Made by a program: the position numbers and the translations under genes. Below the pieces are notes generated by a model. It saw nothing but the letters and a program-made list of their open reading frames with translations. It made no database searches and was not told the DNA's origin. A DNA stretch of 64,000 nt from Lachnospiraceae bacterium (GTDB taxonomy: Bacteria; Bacillota; Clostridia; Lachnospirales; Lachnospiraceae): positions 1-64,000 of the forward strand of contig JAILLY010000062.1 in assembly GCA_024692905.1 (NCBI GenBank). The letters run 5' to 3'. This document shows positions 41,720 to 51,112 of this stretch, one piece after another (position 1 is the stretch's first letter; the number at the start of each line of letters is the position of its first letter).

Positions 41720-42901
41720 TTATTCTCTGATCGTTACATTCTCGATATCAGTATCCTGGATCACACAGATAAAGGTCTTGCCGTTATTGATCTCAAGCTC
41801 ATTCCCTTCAAGATCGTAATACCTTATCGGACACATATCAAAGTTGCCGTTATGAGCTTCATCCGCATCCCTTAACCATATACCGGGAACCATCCGTCCG
41901 TGCGTGAAATACTGGATGACACCTCCCGAGTGACAGTCAAATGCGAGATAATCCTTTTCATCGAGCTGAGCCCATTTATTGTACTGGAATATGACATTAT
42001 CGAAGTATATCTGTTCACCCGTCAGTTCGTCGATCTGGGGTTCATCATACTGGAACCGTCCGTACTGCTCCCTCGACTCATCATACTCAAACCAGGGCTT
42101 GTTTATCTTATAATTCGGAGCCATATAAGTGATCTTCATACCGTCTTCGTTGGTGATGGTCTTATCAAGATCACAGAACTTAAACTTGCCGTTATAATCC
42201 TCGTAATGCTCGCGGCGGTAGCCCATCATCTCAATGCCCGCATCAATACCGGCCGCGCTGGTATATGCGTTATGAGGTGCCTTACGGTCCGTCGTCCTGT
42301 AATATACCGTATCGCCTTCCTTGCCAAGGCCGTTTAAGTTATCAACGTAATCGCTCGCAAGAAGATCGACCGCATAAGCAGCCTGACCGTAATGGCAGTA
42401 TATCGCATCGAACTCAAGCATCGTATATACGAAATACTCACGGCAGCTTCGAACCGAACCGATCTTGTCAAGATCCTCATAGTCCTCAAACAATGCCATA
42501 AGCCTTGTTATCGAACCTTCCACAACATATTCATATACGACATCCGCACGGCTTATGCTGCACATGGGCTGGGCTGCCTTAAGGTTGTTGAGCATGATGG
42601 CTATCGGCCGTTTCGTTCCGATCTCCTTGGAGACCGGGAGTCCCGACAGATAACTGCGCATCTGCCCTTCTTCAAGGCCGTCATCGTCCTCTTCTTCTGC
42701 GGGTGCCTCATCGGGTTTAACACTCTGTGTGGGCTTTGGCGCCGGCGTCGTTACGGGCTTTTCCTGTGCAGTCTGCTCAGGCTTTGGCTGCGGTGCAGGC
42801 TCTTTATATGCATATGCGCTTATTATTATCGCAAGCGCTGCCGCGAAGAAAACACCTATAACGGAATAAGTCCAAATCCTTACTTTTTTTAACGAATCCA
42901 T
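41720..42901 (-). CDS. DUF3048 (YerB-like) membrane-anchored extracellular protein
   Basis: A 393-residue protein with one N-terminal membrane anchor (about 11-30), a Pro/Lys/Glu-rich linker to about 80, and the DUF3048 domain starting RPIAIMLNNLKAAQPMCSISRADVVYEYVVEGSITRLMALF and containing SVRSCREYFV and a C-terminal barrel with VIFQYNKW. The Bacillus member YerB is a lipoprotein of unknown function; here the anchor is a helix, since no lipobox is seen. GGAAAG precedes the ATG. Confidence 0.85.
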   Translation of the reverse strand: MDSLKKVRIWTYSVIGVFFAAALAIIISAYAYKEPAPQPKPEQTAQEKPVTTPAPKPTQSVKPDEAPAEEEDDDGLEEGQMRSYLSGLPVSKEIGTKRPIAIMLNNLKAAQPMCSISRADVVYEYVVEGSITRLMALFEDYEDLDKIGSVRSCREYFVYTMLEFDAIYCHYGQAAYAVDLLASDYVDNLNGLGKEGDTVYYRTTDRKAPHNAYTSAAGIDAGIEMMGYRREHYEDYNGKFKFCDLDKTITNEDGMKITYMAPNYKINKPWFEYDESREQYGRFQYDEPQIDELTGEQIYFDNVIFQYNKWAQLDEKDYLAFDCHSGGVIQYFTHGRMVPGIWLRDADEAHNGNFDMCPIRYYDLEGNELEINNGKTFICVIQDTDIENVTIRE

Positions 42902-42919
42902 TTATCTAAACTTTCCAAT

Positions 42920-42958
42920 AAAAAATGTGAGATAACCGTACAAAAAGTTATCTCACAT
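42920..42958 (-). terminator. Terminator of the heat-shock operon
   Basis: A perfect 12-bp stem (42925-42936 with 42947-42958) with a 10-nt loop, followed on the minus strand by six T. It lies 30 nt after the SIMPL gene stop. Confidence 0.92.
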
Positions 42959-42987
42959 ATTATAGATTATTTGATACTATAAATCAA
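42959..42987 (-). promoter_or_regulatory. Promoter of the DUF3048 gene, abutting the heat-shock terminator
   Basis: TTGATT (42982-42987), 17-nt spacer, TATAAT (42959-42964) on the minus strand. Transcription would start near 42952, inside the first arm of the terminator hairpin. Confidence 0.7.
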
Positions 42988-42988
42988 C

Positions 42989-43738
42989 TTATTTGAGGTC
43001 GTACTCAAGGCGTACCGTTATTGTCGCCGTCTTAAACCTTGAAGAGTTATCAAACGCCCCGTCGTAGGAATAACTTCCGGTCCCCGAGTTCTTTGCCGTG
43101 ATCTGGAACACGCCGAGATTTGATGTCTTAAGCTTGCCGGGCGCTGCCTTGGCGTTTTTGGCCATGATATCTATACGCTCCCTGGCGTTTTCGGATGCCT
43201 TGTCGATAAGGTCAAGCTTTAACGCATCAAGATCCGAATAATAATATTCGGGAGAATATGACGTAAACTCCACGCCCGAATCAAGCAGGCTCGAGATATC
43301 TCTTGATATAAGTTCCACACAGTCGATATCGGAAGATGTTACTGTCAGGCTCTGTGTCAGGGTATATCCGTCAGCCTCGCTTCCGATATAATTACCGTTC
43401 CCGTCGTACTTATCCTTGAAATTCTCCCTTATATCCACGGAGTTGAATACTATATCCTCTTCGTCAAGTCCGCTGTCTACAAGATAATCCTCAACCATGG
43501 AGGCATCCTTCTTGATCTTCTTATAAGCATCCTTTGATGTATAGGCACTCGCCGAGAAGTTTCCTCTCCATATGATTATATCCGCTTCAAAATCAACGCT
43601 GGCACTTCCCGTTGCAGATATCGTATGATCCGTGCCGGACTTAAAATGCGCCATTCCCAAGGCGATCGCAACGCAGCTTATGACTATGCATAAACCGATT
43701 ATCAGTGCCGATATCCATCCGTTCTTCTTTACTTCCAT
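42989..43738 (-). CDS. SIMPL-domain (DUF541) protein
   Basis: A 249-residue envelope protein with an N-terminal membrane helix (about 9-30) and a SIMPL domain beginning TISATGSASVDFEADIIIWRGNFSASA, with SLTVTSSDIDCVELISRDISSLLDSGVEF in the middle. Characterised SIMPL proteins include BP26 and YggE, and YggE is linked to oxidative stress; the biochemistry is unclear. It follows dnaJ by 12 nt with AAGGAG and precedes the strong terminator, so it belongs to the HrcA-controlled operon. Confidence 0.85.
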   Translation of the reverse strand: MEVKKNGWISALIIGLCIVISCVAIALGMAHFKSGTDHTISATGSASVDFEADIIIWRGNFSASAYTSKDAYKKIKKDASMVEDYLVDSGLDEEDIVFNSVDIRENFKDKYDGNGNYIGSEADGYTLTQSLTVTSSDIDCVELISRDISSLLDSGVEFTSYSPEYYYSDLDALKLDLIDKASENARERIDIMAKNAKAAPGKLKTSNLGVFQITAKNSGTGSYSYDGAFDNSSRFKTATITVRLEYDLK

Positions 43739-43750
43739 GGCATTTTCTCC

Positions 43751-44908
43751 TTATTTGTTCCAGAAGCCTTTTTTCTTTTTAGTATCCTTATCCGGTTCCT
43801 GACTGACCGCGTGCAGCGAATCTCCGGTCGCCTTATCGAATTCCTTGAGCAGTTCCTTTGCCTCGTTGCTCAGGTGATCCGGGGTCTGGACAACGAGAGT
43901 CACATAATGGTCGCCCCTTACCTGCTTGTTACGCAGGCTCGGCATTCCCTTGCCCTTTAAGCGGACCCGAGTATCCGTCTGGGTTCCCGCCTTGACCTCG
44001 TATATAACCTTACCGTCCACAGTATCAATATATATCTCTCCGCCCAAAGCTGCAACCGCAAATGAAACGGGAGCCGTCGTATACACATCCATATCACTTC
44101 TCTGGAATATGGGATGACGCTGGATCACTACCTCAACGAGCAGGTCGCCTCTCGGTCCTCCGTTGATCCCGGGCTCTCCCTTTTCACGGATACGTACACT
44201 CTGTCCGCTGTCGATACCTGCGGGGATCGATACCTGGATCTTCTTCTTGCTTGCTATATAACCGCTGCCGTGGCAGTCCGGACATTTATCCTTTACGACC
44301 TTACCGCTTCCGTGACAGTCGGGACAGGTAGAAACATTACGCACCATTCCGAACAGTGACTGCTGGGTATATACCACCTGGCCTTTACCGCCGCACTTGG
44401 AACATGTTTCCGGACTCGTTCCGGGCCTTGCGCCGCTCCCTTTACATGTCGTACACGTATCCTTAAGGGTAAGCTCAAGTTCCTTGTCAACTCCGGTAAA
44501 TGCCTCTTCGAAGGTTATCCTCACGCTGGTACGGATATTGGCACCCTTCATGGGCCCGTTGCTCGAACCGCTTCTCGTCCTTCCCGCTCCGAAAAGGTCG
44601 CCGAATATATCGCCGAATATATCGGAAAAATCAGCTCCGGTAAAGTCAAACCCGCTGCCGAATCCACCCTGGCCGCCTTCAAATGCAGCATGTCCGAACT
44701 GGTCGTACTGGCGTCTCTTGTCCGCATCCGAAAGTACCGCATAAGCTTCACTGGCTTCCTTGAACTTCTTCTCGGCTTCCTTGTCACCGGGGTTCATATC
44801 TGGATGATACTTCTTGGCAAGTGCCCTGTATGCTTTCTTTATTTCATTTTCATCGGCGCCCTTGCTCACGCCAAGGACTTCATAATAGTCCCTTTTTGAT
44901 TCTGCCAT
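43751..44908 (-). CDS. dnaJ: Chaperone DnaJ
   Basis: Hsp40 co-chaperone that delivers substrates to DnaK and stimulates its ATPase. The 385 residues show a J domain with HPD ([11 protein letters not shown]), a Gly/Phe region, four zinc-finger repeats ([16 protein letters not shown] and two CPDCHGSG) and the C-terminal substrate domain. GAAGGAAACAGTT precedes the ATG. It lies 100 nt after dnaK across a hairpin. Confidence 0.97.
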   Translation of the reverse strand: MAESKRDYYEVLGVSKGADENEIKKAYRALAKKYHPDMNPGDKEAEKKFKEASEAYAVLSDADKRRQYDQFGHAAFEGGQGGFGSGFDFTGADFSDIFGDIFGDLFGAGRTRSGSSNGPMKGANIRTSVRITFEEAFTGVDKELELTLKDTCTTCKGSGARPGTSPETCSKCGGKGQVVYTQQSLFGMVRNVSTCPDCHGSGKVVKDKCPDCHGSGYIASKKKIQVSIPAGIDSGQSVRIREKGEPGINGGPRGDLLVEVVIQRHPIFQRSDMDVYTTAPVSFAVAALGGEIYIDTVDGKVIYEVKAGTQTDTRVRLKGKGMPSLRNKQVRGDHYVTLVVQTPDHLSNEAKELLKEFDKATGDSLHAVSQEPDKDTKKKKGFWNK

Positions 44909-44955
44909 AACTGTTTCCTTCTAAGGTAAGAATTACTCCTCCTCATTACGAGTGT

Positions 44956-44981
44956 TGCCCATCCCTGATATGAGATGGGCA
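44956..44981 (-). other. Hairpin between dnaK and dnaJ
   Basis: An 8-bp stem (TGCCCATC at 44956-44963 with GATGGGCA at 44974-44981) with a 10-nt loop and no T run. It is more likely an mRNA processing or stability element than a terminator. Confidence 0.55.
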
Positions 44982-45008
44982 CACAGTCGTATTCATACCT
45001 GTCAGATA

Positions 45009-47024
<2,016 letters not shown>

Positions 47025-47036
47025 CTAAGGCATCAT

Positions 47037-47077
47037 AAGGACTCCTCCCGCAAGCGGGTCCCTCCTCATGATCATTA
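47037..47077 (-). repeat. 41-nt direct repeat, copy 1, starting at the grpE stop codon
   Basis: On the minus strand this copy begins exactly at the grpE TAA. It is near-identical to the copy 97 nt downstream. Confidence 0.85.
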
Positions 47078-47749
47078 CTGTACTACCGCGACCATTGAGT
47101 GTCTTACTACCGTATCCCTGTACATATAACCCTTCTGAAGCTCCTGGGCTACATGACCGCTTTCGTATTCCCCGCTCTCAACCTGCATCACCGCATTATG
47201 GAACTCTGGATCGAACTGCGCTCCGAGCGCCTCGATGGGCTTTACTCCCATGCTGTCAAGCTCGGTCATAAGCTGCTTGTATATCATCCGCATGCCCTCG
47301 GCAAAGGGAGCGTCCTTTTCTTCTTCGGGAACACTGTCAAGGCCTCTTTCAAAGTTATCGATGACAGGAAGGATCTTCTCTATCACTGACTTTGCACCCA
47401 TCTCATACATGGATGACTTCTCCTTCTCGGTCCTCTTACGGAAGTTCTCGAACTCTGCCATCTGTCGTTTTACACGGTCCGTAAGCTGTTCGATCTGCTC
47501 ATCCTTTTTATCCTTTTTCTTCTTAAGGATCTTCTTCTTTCCTTTATTATCTTCGCCTTCCGAAGCTTCGCCTGTATCGTTCTCTTCATCCGCTGCCGCG
47601 TTATCCGAAACGGGATCTTCATCCGGTCCCTGACCGGCATCTGCTTTCTTACCGGCTTTGGCTTTGGTCAGGTCTTCGTCAGAACCCGCTTCACCGGGCT
47701 CCTTTAACTCTTCTTCGTCAAGCCCTTCATTTAATTCCTTTTCAGTCAA
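47075..47749 (-). CDS. grpE: Nucleotide exchange factor GrpE
   Basis: Promotes ADP release from DnaK. The 224 residues have a long acidic and Lys-rich N-terminus of about 80 residues (KGKKKILKKKKDKKDEQIEQL), then the coiled coil with RVKRQMAEFENFRKRTEKEK, and the C-terminal beta domain with PEFHNAVMQV and LQKGYMYRDTVVRHSMVAVV. The start is a TTG 9 nt after AGGAG. The N-terminal extension is longer than in most GrpE proteins. Confidence 0.95.
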   Translation of the reverse strand: MTEKELNEGLDEEELKEPGEAGSDEDLTKAKAGKKADAGQGPDEDPVSDNAAADEENDTGEASEGEDNKGKKKILKKKKDKKDEQIEQLTDRVKRQMAEFENFRKRTEKEKSSMYEMGAKSVIEKILPVIDNFERGLDSVPEEEKDAPFAEGMRMIYKQLMTELDSMGVKPIEALGAQFDPEFHNAVMQVESGEYESGHVAQELQKGYMYRDTVVRHSMVAVVQ

Positions 47750-47772
47750 TTTATATACAGCTCCTTTCGCAT

Positions 47773-48849
47773 CTATTCTTCAAGAACTTCTTTGTCCCTG
47801 TTCTTTTTCCTGCCGTTTTTCTTCTTGTATATTGAATCAAGCTGGCTTGTCAGTGACTTTAACGTCTTAACGACCTTATCGTAATCCATACGCTTTGGTC
47901 CTATGATACCTATCGTTCCCTGCATGCCTTCTTCTAGTTCATATGTGGCTGTAACAACACTGCAGTCCTTCATATTGGACACAGGTGATTCTTCACCGAT
48001 ATAAACCTGTATTGAACCGGTATCGGCATCCTGGTTCGAAAGCGTTTCATATACTATATCAGACAGCTGTTTCTTCTCTTCAAATGCAGTTATTATCTCG
48101 CTTGCCCTTTCGTTATCGGACAGCTCTGGATACTTGAAGATATTGTTCGCACCGCTCGTATATATCTCAAGATCTTCATCAGCCTTTATCGCATCGGCGA
48201 CCGCATCTATAACGTCGCTTATAACTTCCGAATGGATGCCTGCCTGCTCCTTCATCTTCTGGATCGTCCCTAAGGATATCTCCTCGATCGAAAGACCGTT
48301 AAGGTTTGTATTAAGAAGTATGTTCAGCTTAAGCAGCGTTTCATCATCCACATACTGGTCGACCTGTATTATCTCATTCTTGATGATGTTGCCTTCAACA
48401 ACGATAACGGCCACCATCTGATCGTCACCCATGCGTGAGAGCTGGATGAACTTGAGCTTGTTCTGATGGTATCTTGGTGCCGATATCATCGCCGCATAAT
48501 TCGTGTTCACCGAAAGCGACTTGGCGATCTGCTTAAGCACCTGCTCCATCTTGTCGGCCTTCTCGATGAGTATCTCCTTCATCTCATCAACTTCGCGTTC
48601 CTTGTCCGCCATAAGATGATCGACATAGAAGCGGTAACCCTTATCGGAAGGTATCCTTCCGGCGGAGGTATGGGGCTGCATTATATAACCCATCTCCTCA
48701 AGGTCGGCCATCTCATTACGTATGGTAGCCGAACTCAGATTAAGGTCGGTATATTTGGAGATCGTCCTTGATCCGACCGGCTCACCCGTATCGAGGTAGG
48801 TCTTTATTATGGTAAGCAATATGGTTTCCTGCCTGCTGCTTAATTCCAC
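47773..48849 (-). CDS. hrcA: Heat-inducible repressor HrcA
   Basis: Repressor that binds CIRCE and is kept active by GroEL. The 358 residues have a winged-helix N-terminus (PVGSRTISKYTDLNLSSATIRNEMADLEEMGYI, HTSAGRIPSDKGYRFYVD) and a GAF-like C-terminal domain ending GTIGIIGPKRMDYDKVVKTL. The start is a GTG after GGAGGG. As first gene of its own CIRCE-controlled operon it is autoregulated. Confidence 0.96.
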   Translation of the reverse strand: MELSSRQETILLTIIKTYLDTGEPVGSRTISKYTDLNLSSATIRNEMADLEEMGYIMQPHTSAGRIPSDKGYRFYVDHLMADKEREVDEMKEILIEKADKMEQVLKQIAKSLSVNTNYAAMISAPRYHQNKLKFIQLSRMGDDQMVAVIVVEGNIIKNEIIQVDQYVDDETLLKLNILLNTNLNGLSIEEISLGTIQKMKEQAGIHSEVISDVIDAVADAIKADEDLEIYTSGANNIFKYPELSDNERASEIITAFEEKKQLSDIVYETLSNQDADTGSIQVYIGEESPVSNMKDCSVVTATYELEEGMQGTIGIIGPKRMDYDKVVKTLKSLTSQLDSIYKKKNGRKKNRDKEVLEE

Positions 48850-48889
48850 TTTGCACCCTCCTTAAAAAGAGTCCCTCCTTCTGGTCCTG

Positions 48890-48916
48890 TTAGCACTCGA
48901 CAACATAGAGTGCTAA
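48890..48916 (-). promoter_or_regulatory. CIRCE operator (HrcA binding site)
   Basis: Perfect TTAGCACTC-N9-GAGTGCTAA inverted repeat at about +5 to +31 of the hrcA transcript. Binding blocks transcription of hrcA-grpE-dnaK-dnaJ-SIMPL until heat or misfolded protein occupies GroEL. Confidence 0.97.
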
Positions 48917-48927
48917 CATCTATAGAT

Positions 48928-48956
48928 ACATTAGCACCGTATTTATTTATTGTCAA
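48928..48956 (-). promoter_or_regulatory. Sigma-A promoter of the heat-shock operon
   Basis: Perfect TTGACA (48951-48956), 17-nt spacer, TAATGT (48928-48933) on the minus strand, directly upstream of CIRCE. Confidence 0.85.
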
Positions 48957-48960
48957 GTAA

Positions 48961-48992
48961 TAAAAAAAGAAATGCAAAGTATTTTGCATTTC
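48961..48992 (-). terminator. Second, tandem terminator after the histone-like gene
   Basis: A 10-bp stem (48969-48978 with 48983-48992) followed on the minus strand by a seven-T run. It backs up the terminator at 48993-49021 and insulates the heat-shock promoter. Confidence 0.8.
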
Positions 48993-49021
48993 AAAAAAAA
49001 GACACCGGATAAACCGGTGTC
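48993..49021 (-). terminator. Terminator of the histone-like gene
   Basis: GACACCGG/CCGGTGTC 8-bp stem with a 5-nt loop, followed on the minus strand by eight T. Confidence 0.92.
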
Positions 49022-49043
49022 TGGATTTACTGATCGTATCGGA

Positions 49044-49487
49044 TTATGCTTCGAAGCTTCCGTTTACTCCGTCAGCTACGTAGTAAACCATCTTCTCTGC
49101 AGCGTTTACATAGATATCGATCTTCTTAGCATCAGCCTTGTTGATCTTCTTGTAATCCTTGGCTGCCCTTGATACAAGCTTATCAACATCAACGTTCCTG
49201 TCATCAAACTGAAGCTCGATCGTTGACTTAACAACAACCTTCTTGGTAGCCTTCTTGGCTGCGGGCTTCTTAGCTGCTGCAGGCTTAGCCGCTGCCTTCT
49301 TAACTGCGGGCTTAGCTGCTGCCTTCTTAGCTGCGGGCTTAGCTGCTGCCTTCTTGACTGCGGGCTTAGCTGCTGCCTTCTTAACTGCGGTAGCCTTCTT
49401 AACTGCAGGCTTGGCTGCTGCTACAGCTTCAGCCTTCTTCTCGGCTGATGCGGGTGCAACTGCAACCGGTTTCTTAACTTCTGCCAT
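49044..49487 (-). CDS. Ala/Lys-rich histone-like protein with DUF6465-type C-terminal domain
   Basis: A 147-residue protein in two parts. Residues about 10-85 are an Ala/Lys/Pro array of AVKKAAAKP-type units, resembling the tail of histone H1 and of bacterial H1-like proteins. Residues 86-147 are a small folded domain (STIELQFDDRNVDVDKLVSRA and KIDIYVNAAEKMVYYVADG) of the kind called DUF6465 in Lachnospiraceae. Nucleic-acid or nucleoid binding is inferred from composition. It has a consensus promoter, GGAAAGGAG and two terminators, so it is monocistronic and probably abundant. Confidence 0.82.
   Translation of the reverse strand: MAEVKKPVAVAPASAEKKAEAVAAAKPAVKKATAVKKAAAKPAVKKAAAKPAAKKAAAKPAVKKAAAKPAAAKKPAAKKATKKVVVKSTIELQFDDRNVDVDKLVSRAAKDYKKINKADAKKIDIYVNAAEKMVYYVADGVNGSFEA
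49233..49412 (-). repeat. Imperfect 30-bp coding repeats of the Ala/Lys tail
   Basis: Repeated units encoding KPAVKKAAA-type decapeptides. Several neighbouring units are identical in DNA, so slippage or recombination could change tail length in frame. Confidence 0.85.
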
Positions 49488-49562
49488 GTTGATCTCCTTT
49501 CCTCTCTCACAACAAAAAACTACTTATATAAATTTAAAAAATCAACTGCATTGACAATGAGT

Positions 49563-49590
49563 ATTATAGACATTTTTTTGGAAATGTCAA
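49563..49590 (-). promoter_or_regulatory. Strong promoter of the histone-like gene
   Basis: TTGACA (49585-49590), 16-nt spacer, TATAAT (49563-49568) on the minus strand: both hexamers are perfect. The spacer itself carries a seven-A tract. Confidence 0.85.
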
Positions 49591-49694
49591 ATTTTTTTAA
49601 AGTATTTTTTTTATTATTTTTTTTGACGTTTTTTTACATCATTTTTTTGATGATTTTTTGTATGTTTTTTTCATCATTTTTTTAACGGTTTTTT
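49573..49694 (-). promoter_or_regulatory. Array of ten phased A-tracts upstream of and within the promoter
   Basis: On the minus strand there are ten runs of 6-8 A. Plus-strand starts are 49573, 49592, 49605, 49617, 49629, 49642, 49654, 49665, 49677 and 49689. Nine lie upstream of the -35 with 11-13 nt between starts. Such arrays bend DNA and can act as UP elements. Confidence 0.8.
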
Positions 49695-49718
49695 GTTGCG
49701 GATCTTTCTAAAAAAAGA

Positions 49719-50441
49719 TCAGTTTCCGAGGATAGAAAATCCCAAACTTTTACCGTCATTTACAAACATCCGGACCGTCTCAAGCGACAGCTGCGTAAGA
49801 TCTTTTCCGAGGTTCGGAAGCTTCGCTAAAATGTTGTTTGTAACGGTGATTATATCAGTACCGCACTGGTCTGCCTGGATGATATTGTAAAGCTCCCTGC
49901 AGCTTGCCCATAACGATAAAGTTCCGGGTTTCTTTTTACATATTTCCGTTACCTCTTTCATGATCGGCATTGCATCCACACCGGTGTCAAGTATCCTTCC
50001 GGCAAACACCGAAACTATATTTTTTGTACCGGGTTCAAATGCATCCACAACCGCACGTACCTGATCGAGTGTAAGTATCGCTGTCGCATTTATCTTGATA
50101 CCCTTTGCGGAAAGTTTTTTGATAAGCGGAATGCTTGATTCTCCATTTGAATTTGTAATGGGTATTTTAACGTACACATTATCACCGAGTGCCGCGATCA
50201 CGTCGGCCTCTTTTTCCATCGTGTCAAAGTCATCCGCGAACACTTCAAGCGACAACGGAAGATCGGGTATCTCCTTTATCGCTTCCTTTGCAAAGCTGAC
50301 GTAATCCTTAACGCCTGCCTTCTTCATGAGCGTGGGATTTGTGGTGAATCCCTTAACATACCCCTTCCTGTACTCCTCCTTCATTCCTTCGATGTCCGCA
50401 CCGTCTGCATAAACCGTTACCTTAAGATCTTCAAACTTCAT
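49719..50441 (-). CDS. Transaldolase (small, FSA/TalC-type)
   Basis: Schiff-base aldolase of 240 residues. The TIM-barrel family shows KGFTTNPTLMKKAG, the lysine strand VYVKIPITN near residue 86, KINATAILTLDQV, SVFAGRILDTG and WASCRELYN. The ATG at 50441 follows GGAGG; the longer frame to 50477 overlaps the upstream gene. It ends a run of heptose-pathway genes, so it could supply sedoheptulose-7-phosphate, the substrate of the next enzyme. A fructose-6-phosphate aldolase activity is the alternative. Confidence 0.85.
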   Translation of the reverse strand: MKFEDLKVTVYADGADIEGMKEEYRKGYVKGFTTNPTLMKKAGVKDYVSFAKEAIKEIPDLPLSLEVFADDFDTMEKEADVIAALGDNVYVKIPITNSNGESSIPLIKKLSAKGIKINATAILTLDQVRAVVDAFEPGTKNIVSVFAGRILDTGVDAMPIMKEVTEICKKKPGTLSLWASCRELYNIIQADQCGTDIITVTNNILAKLPNLGKDLTQLSLETVRMFVNDGKSLGFSILGN

Positions 50442-50466
50442 ACTCCTTCTCCTCCTATAGAATATT

Positions 50467-51066
50467 TTATGATACAAATTGCTCCATTGCCTTCGGCAAT
50501 TCCCCTTGTATCAGCGCATTGACCATCAGATGCCATACAACACCCTGCCATCCTTCGGCATGAGGTGTGATCCTCTCATCCGCGACTACCGGTATGAGCA
50601 CGCATGCGTCACTCACCTGCTTTGAATATCCGCCTGTCCTTGATACGATGGAAATGACTTTTGCTCCTCTTTCCTTTGCAAGCTTAAGCGCATTTACGAT
50701 ATTGAGACTCGTGGTCTCGGAACCGCCTCCGACCGAGAATACCATGACGCAGTCCTTATCGTTTATCTTTGATGTCTTGAGCCACTCGGAAAAAGTAGTC
50801 TCCCAACCCTCGTCATTTGTACGCGCCGTAAGTTCGGATACGTTATCGGTGGGCGCATAGGTTTCTATCTTTCCTATCTTGCGGAAATCATTGACCGCGT
50901 GCGATGCGTTTGCGGCACTCCCGCCGACTCCGAGGATGAAAAGACGTCCTCCGTCATCCCTTATCTTCTTAAGGATCTCTATCCCTTTTGCGATCTCGTT
51001 CCTGTCGATGGTCTCCACGATCCTTATCGTTTCTTCCATGTACCTGTCAATGTAAGCTGTACTCAT
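50467..51066 (-). CDS. SIS-domain phosphosugar isomerase (GmhA-like)
   Basis: A 199-residue SIS protein with LFILGVGGSAANASHAVNDF, the phosphate loop FSVGGGSETTSLNIV and ITPHAEGWQGVVWHLMV. GmhA enzymes convert sedoheptulose-7-phosphate to D-glycero-D-manno-heptose-7-phosphate; the neighbouring kinase, phosphatase and nucleotidyltransferase genes support that role here. AAGGAGG precedes the ATG. Other phosphosugar isomerases share this fold, so the substrate is inferred from context. Confidence 0.8.
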   Translation of the reverse strand: MSTAYIDRYMEETIRIVETIDRNEIAKGIEILKKIRDDGGRLFILGVGGSAANASHAVNDFRKIGKIETYAPTDNVSELTARTNDEGWETTFSEWLKTSKINDKDCVMVFSVGGGSETTSLNIVNALKLAKERGAKVISIVSRTGGYSKQVSDACVLIPVVADERITPHAEGWQGVVWHLMVNALIQGELPKAMEQFVS

Positions 51067-51112
51067 TTTGTAACCTCCTTATTTGATATTTATACTTCAC
51101 CGCCAAGGCGGA

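Noticed and set aside
49573-49694. CRISPR-like array, because of regular spacing
   Set aside because: The repeats are only homopolymer A-tracts of 6-8 nt with 4-6 nt between most of them; there are no direct repeats with spacers.
49700-49720. GATCTTT/AAAGATC hairpin at the transaldolase stop as a terminator
   Set aside because: No T run follows on the minus strand, and it overlaps the stop codon.
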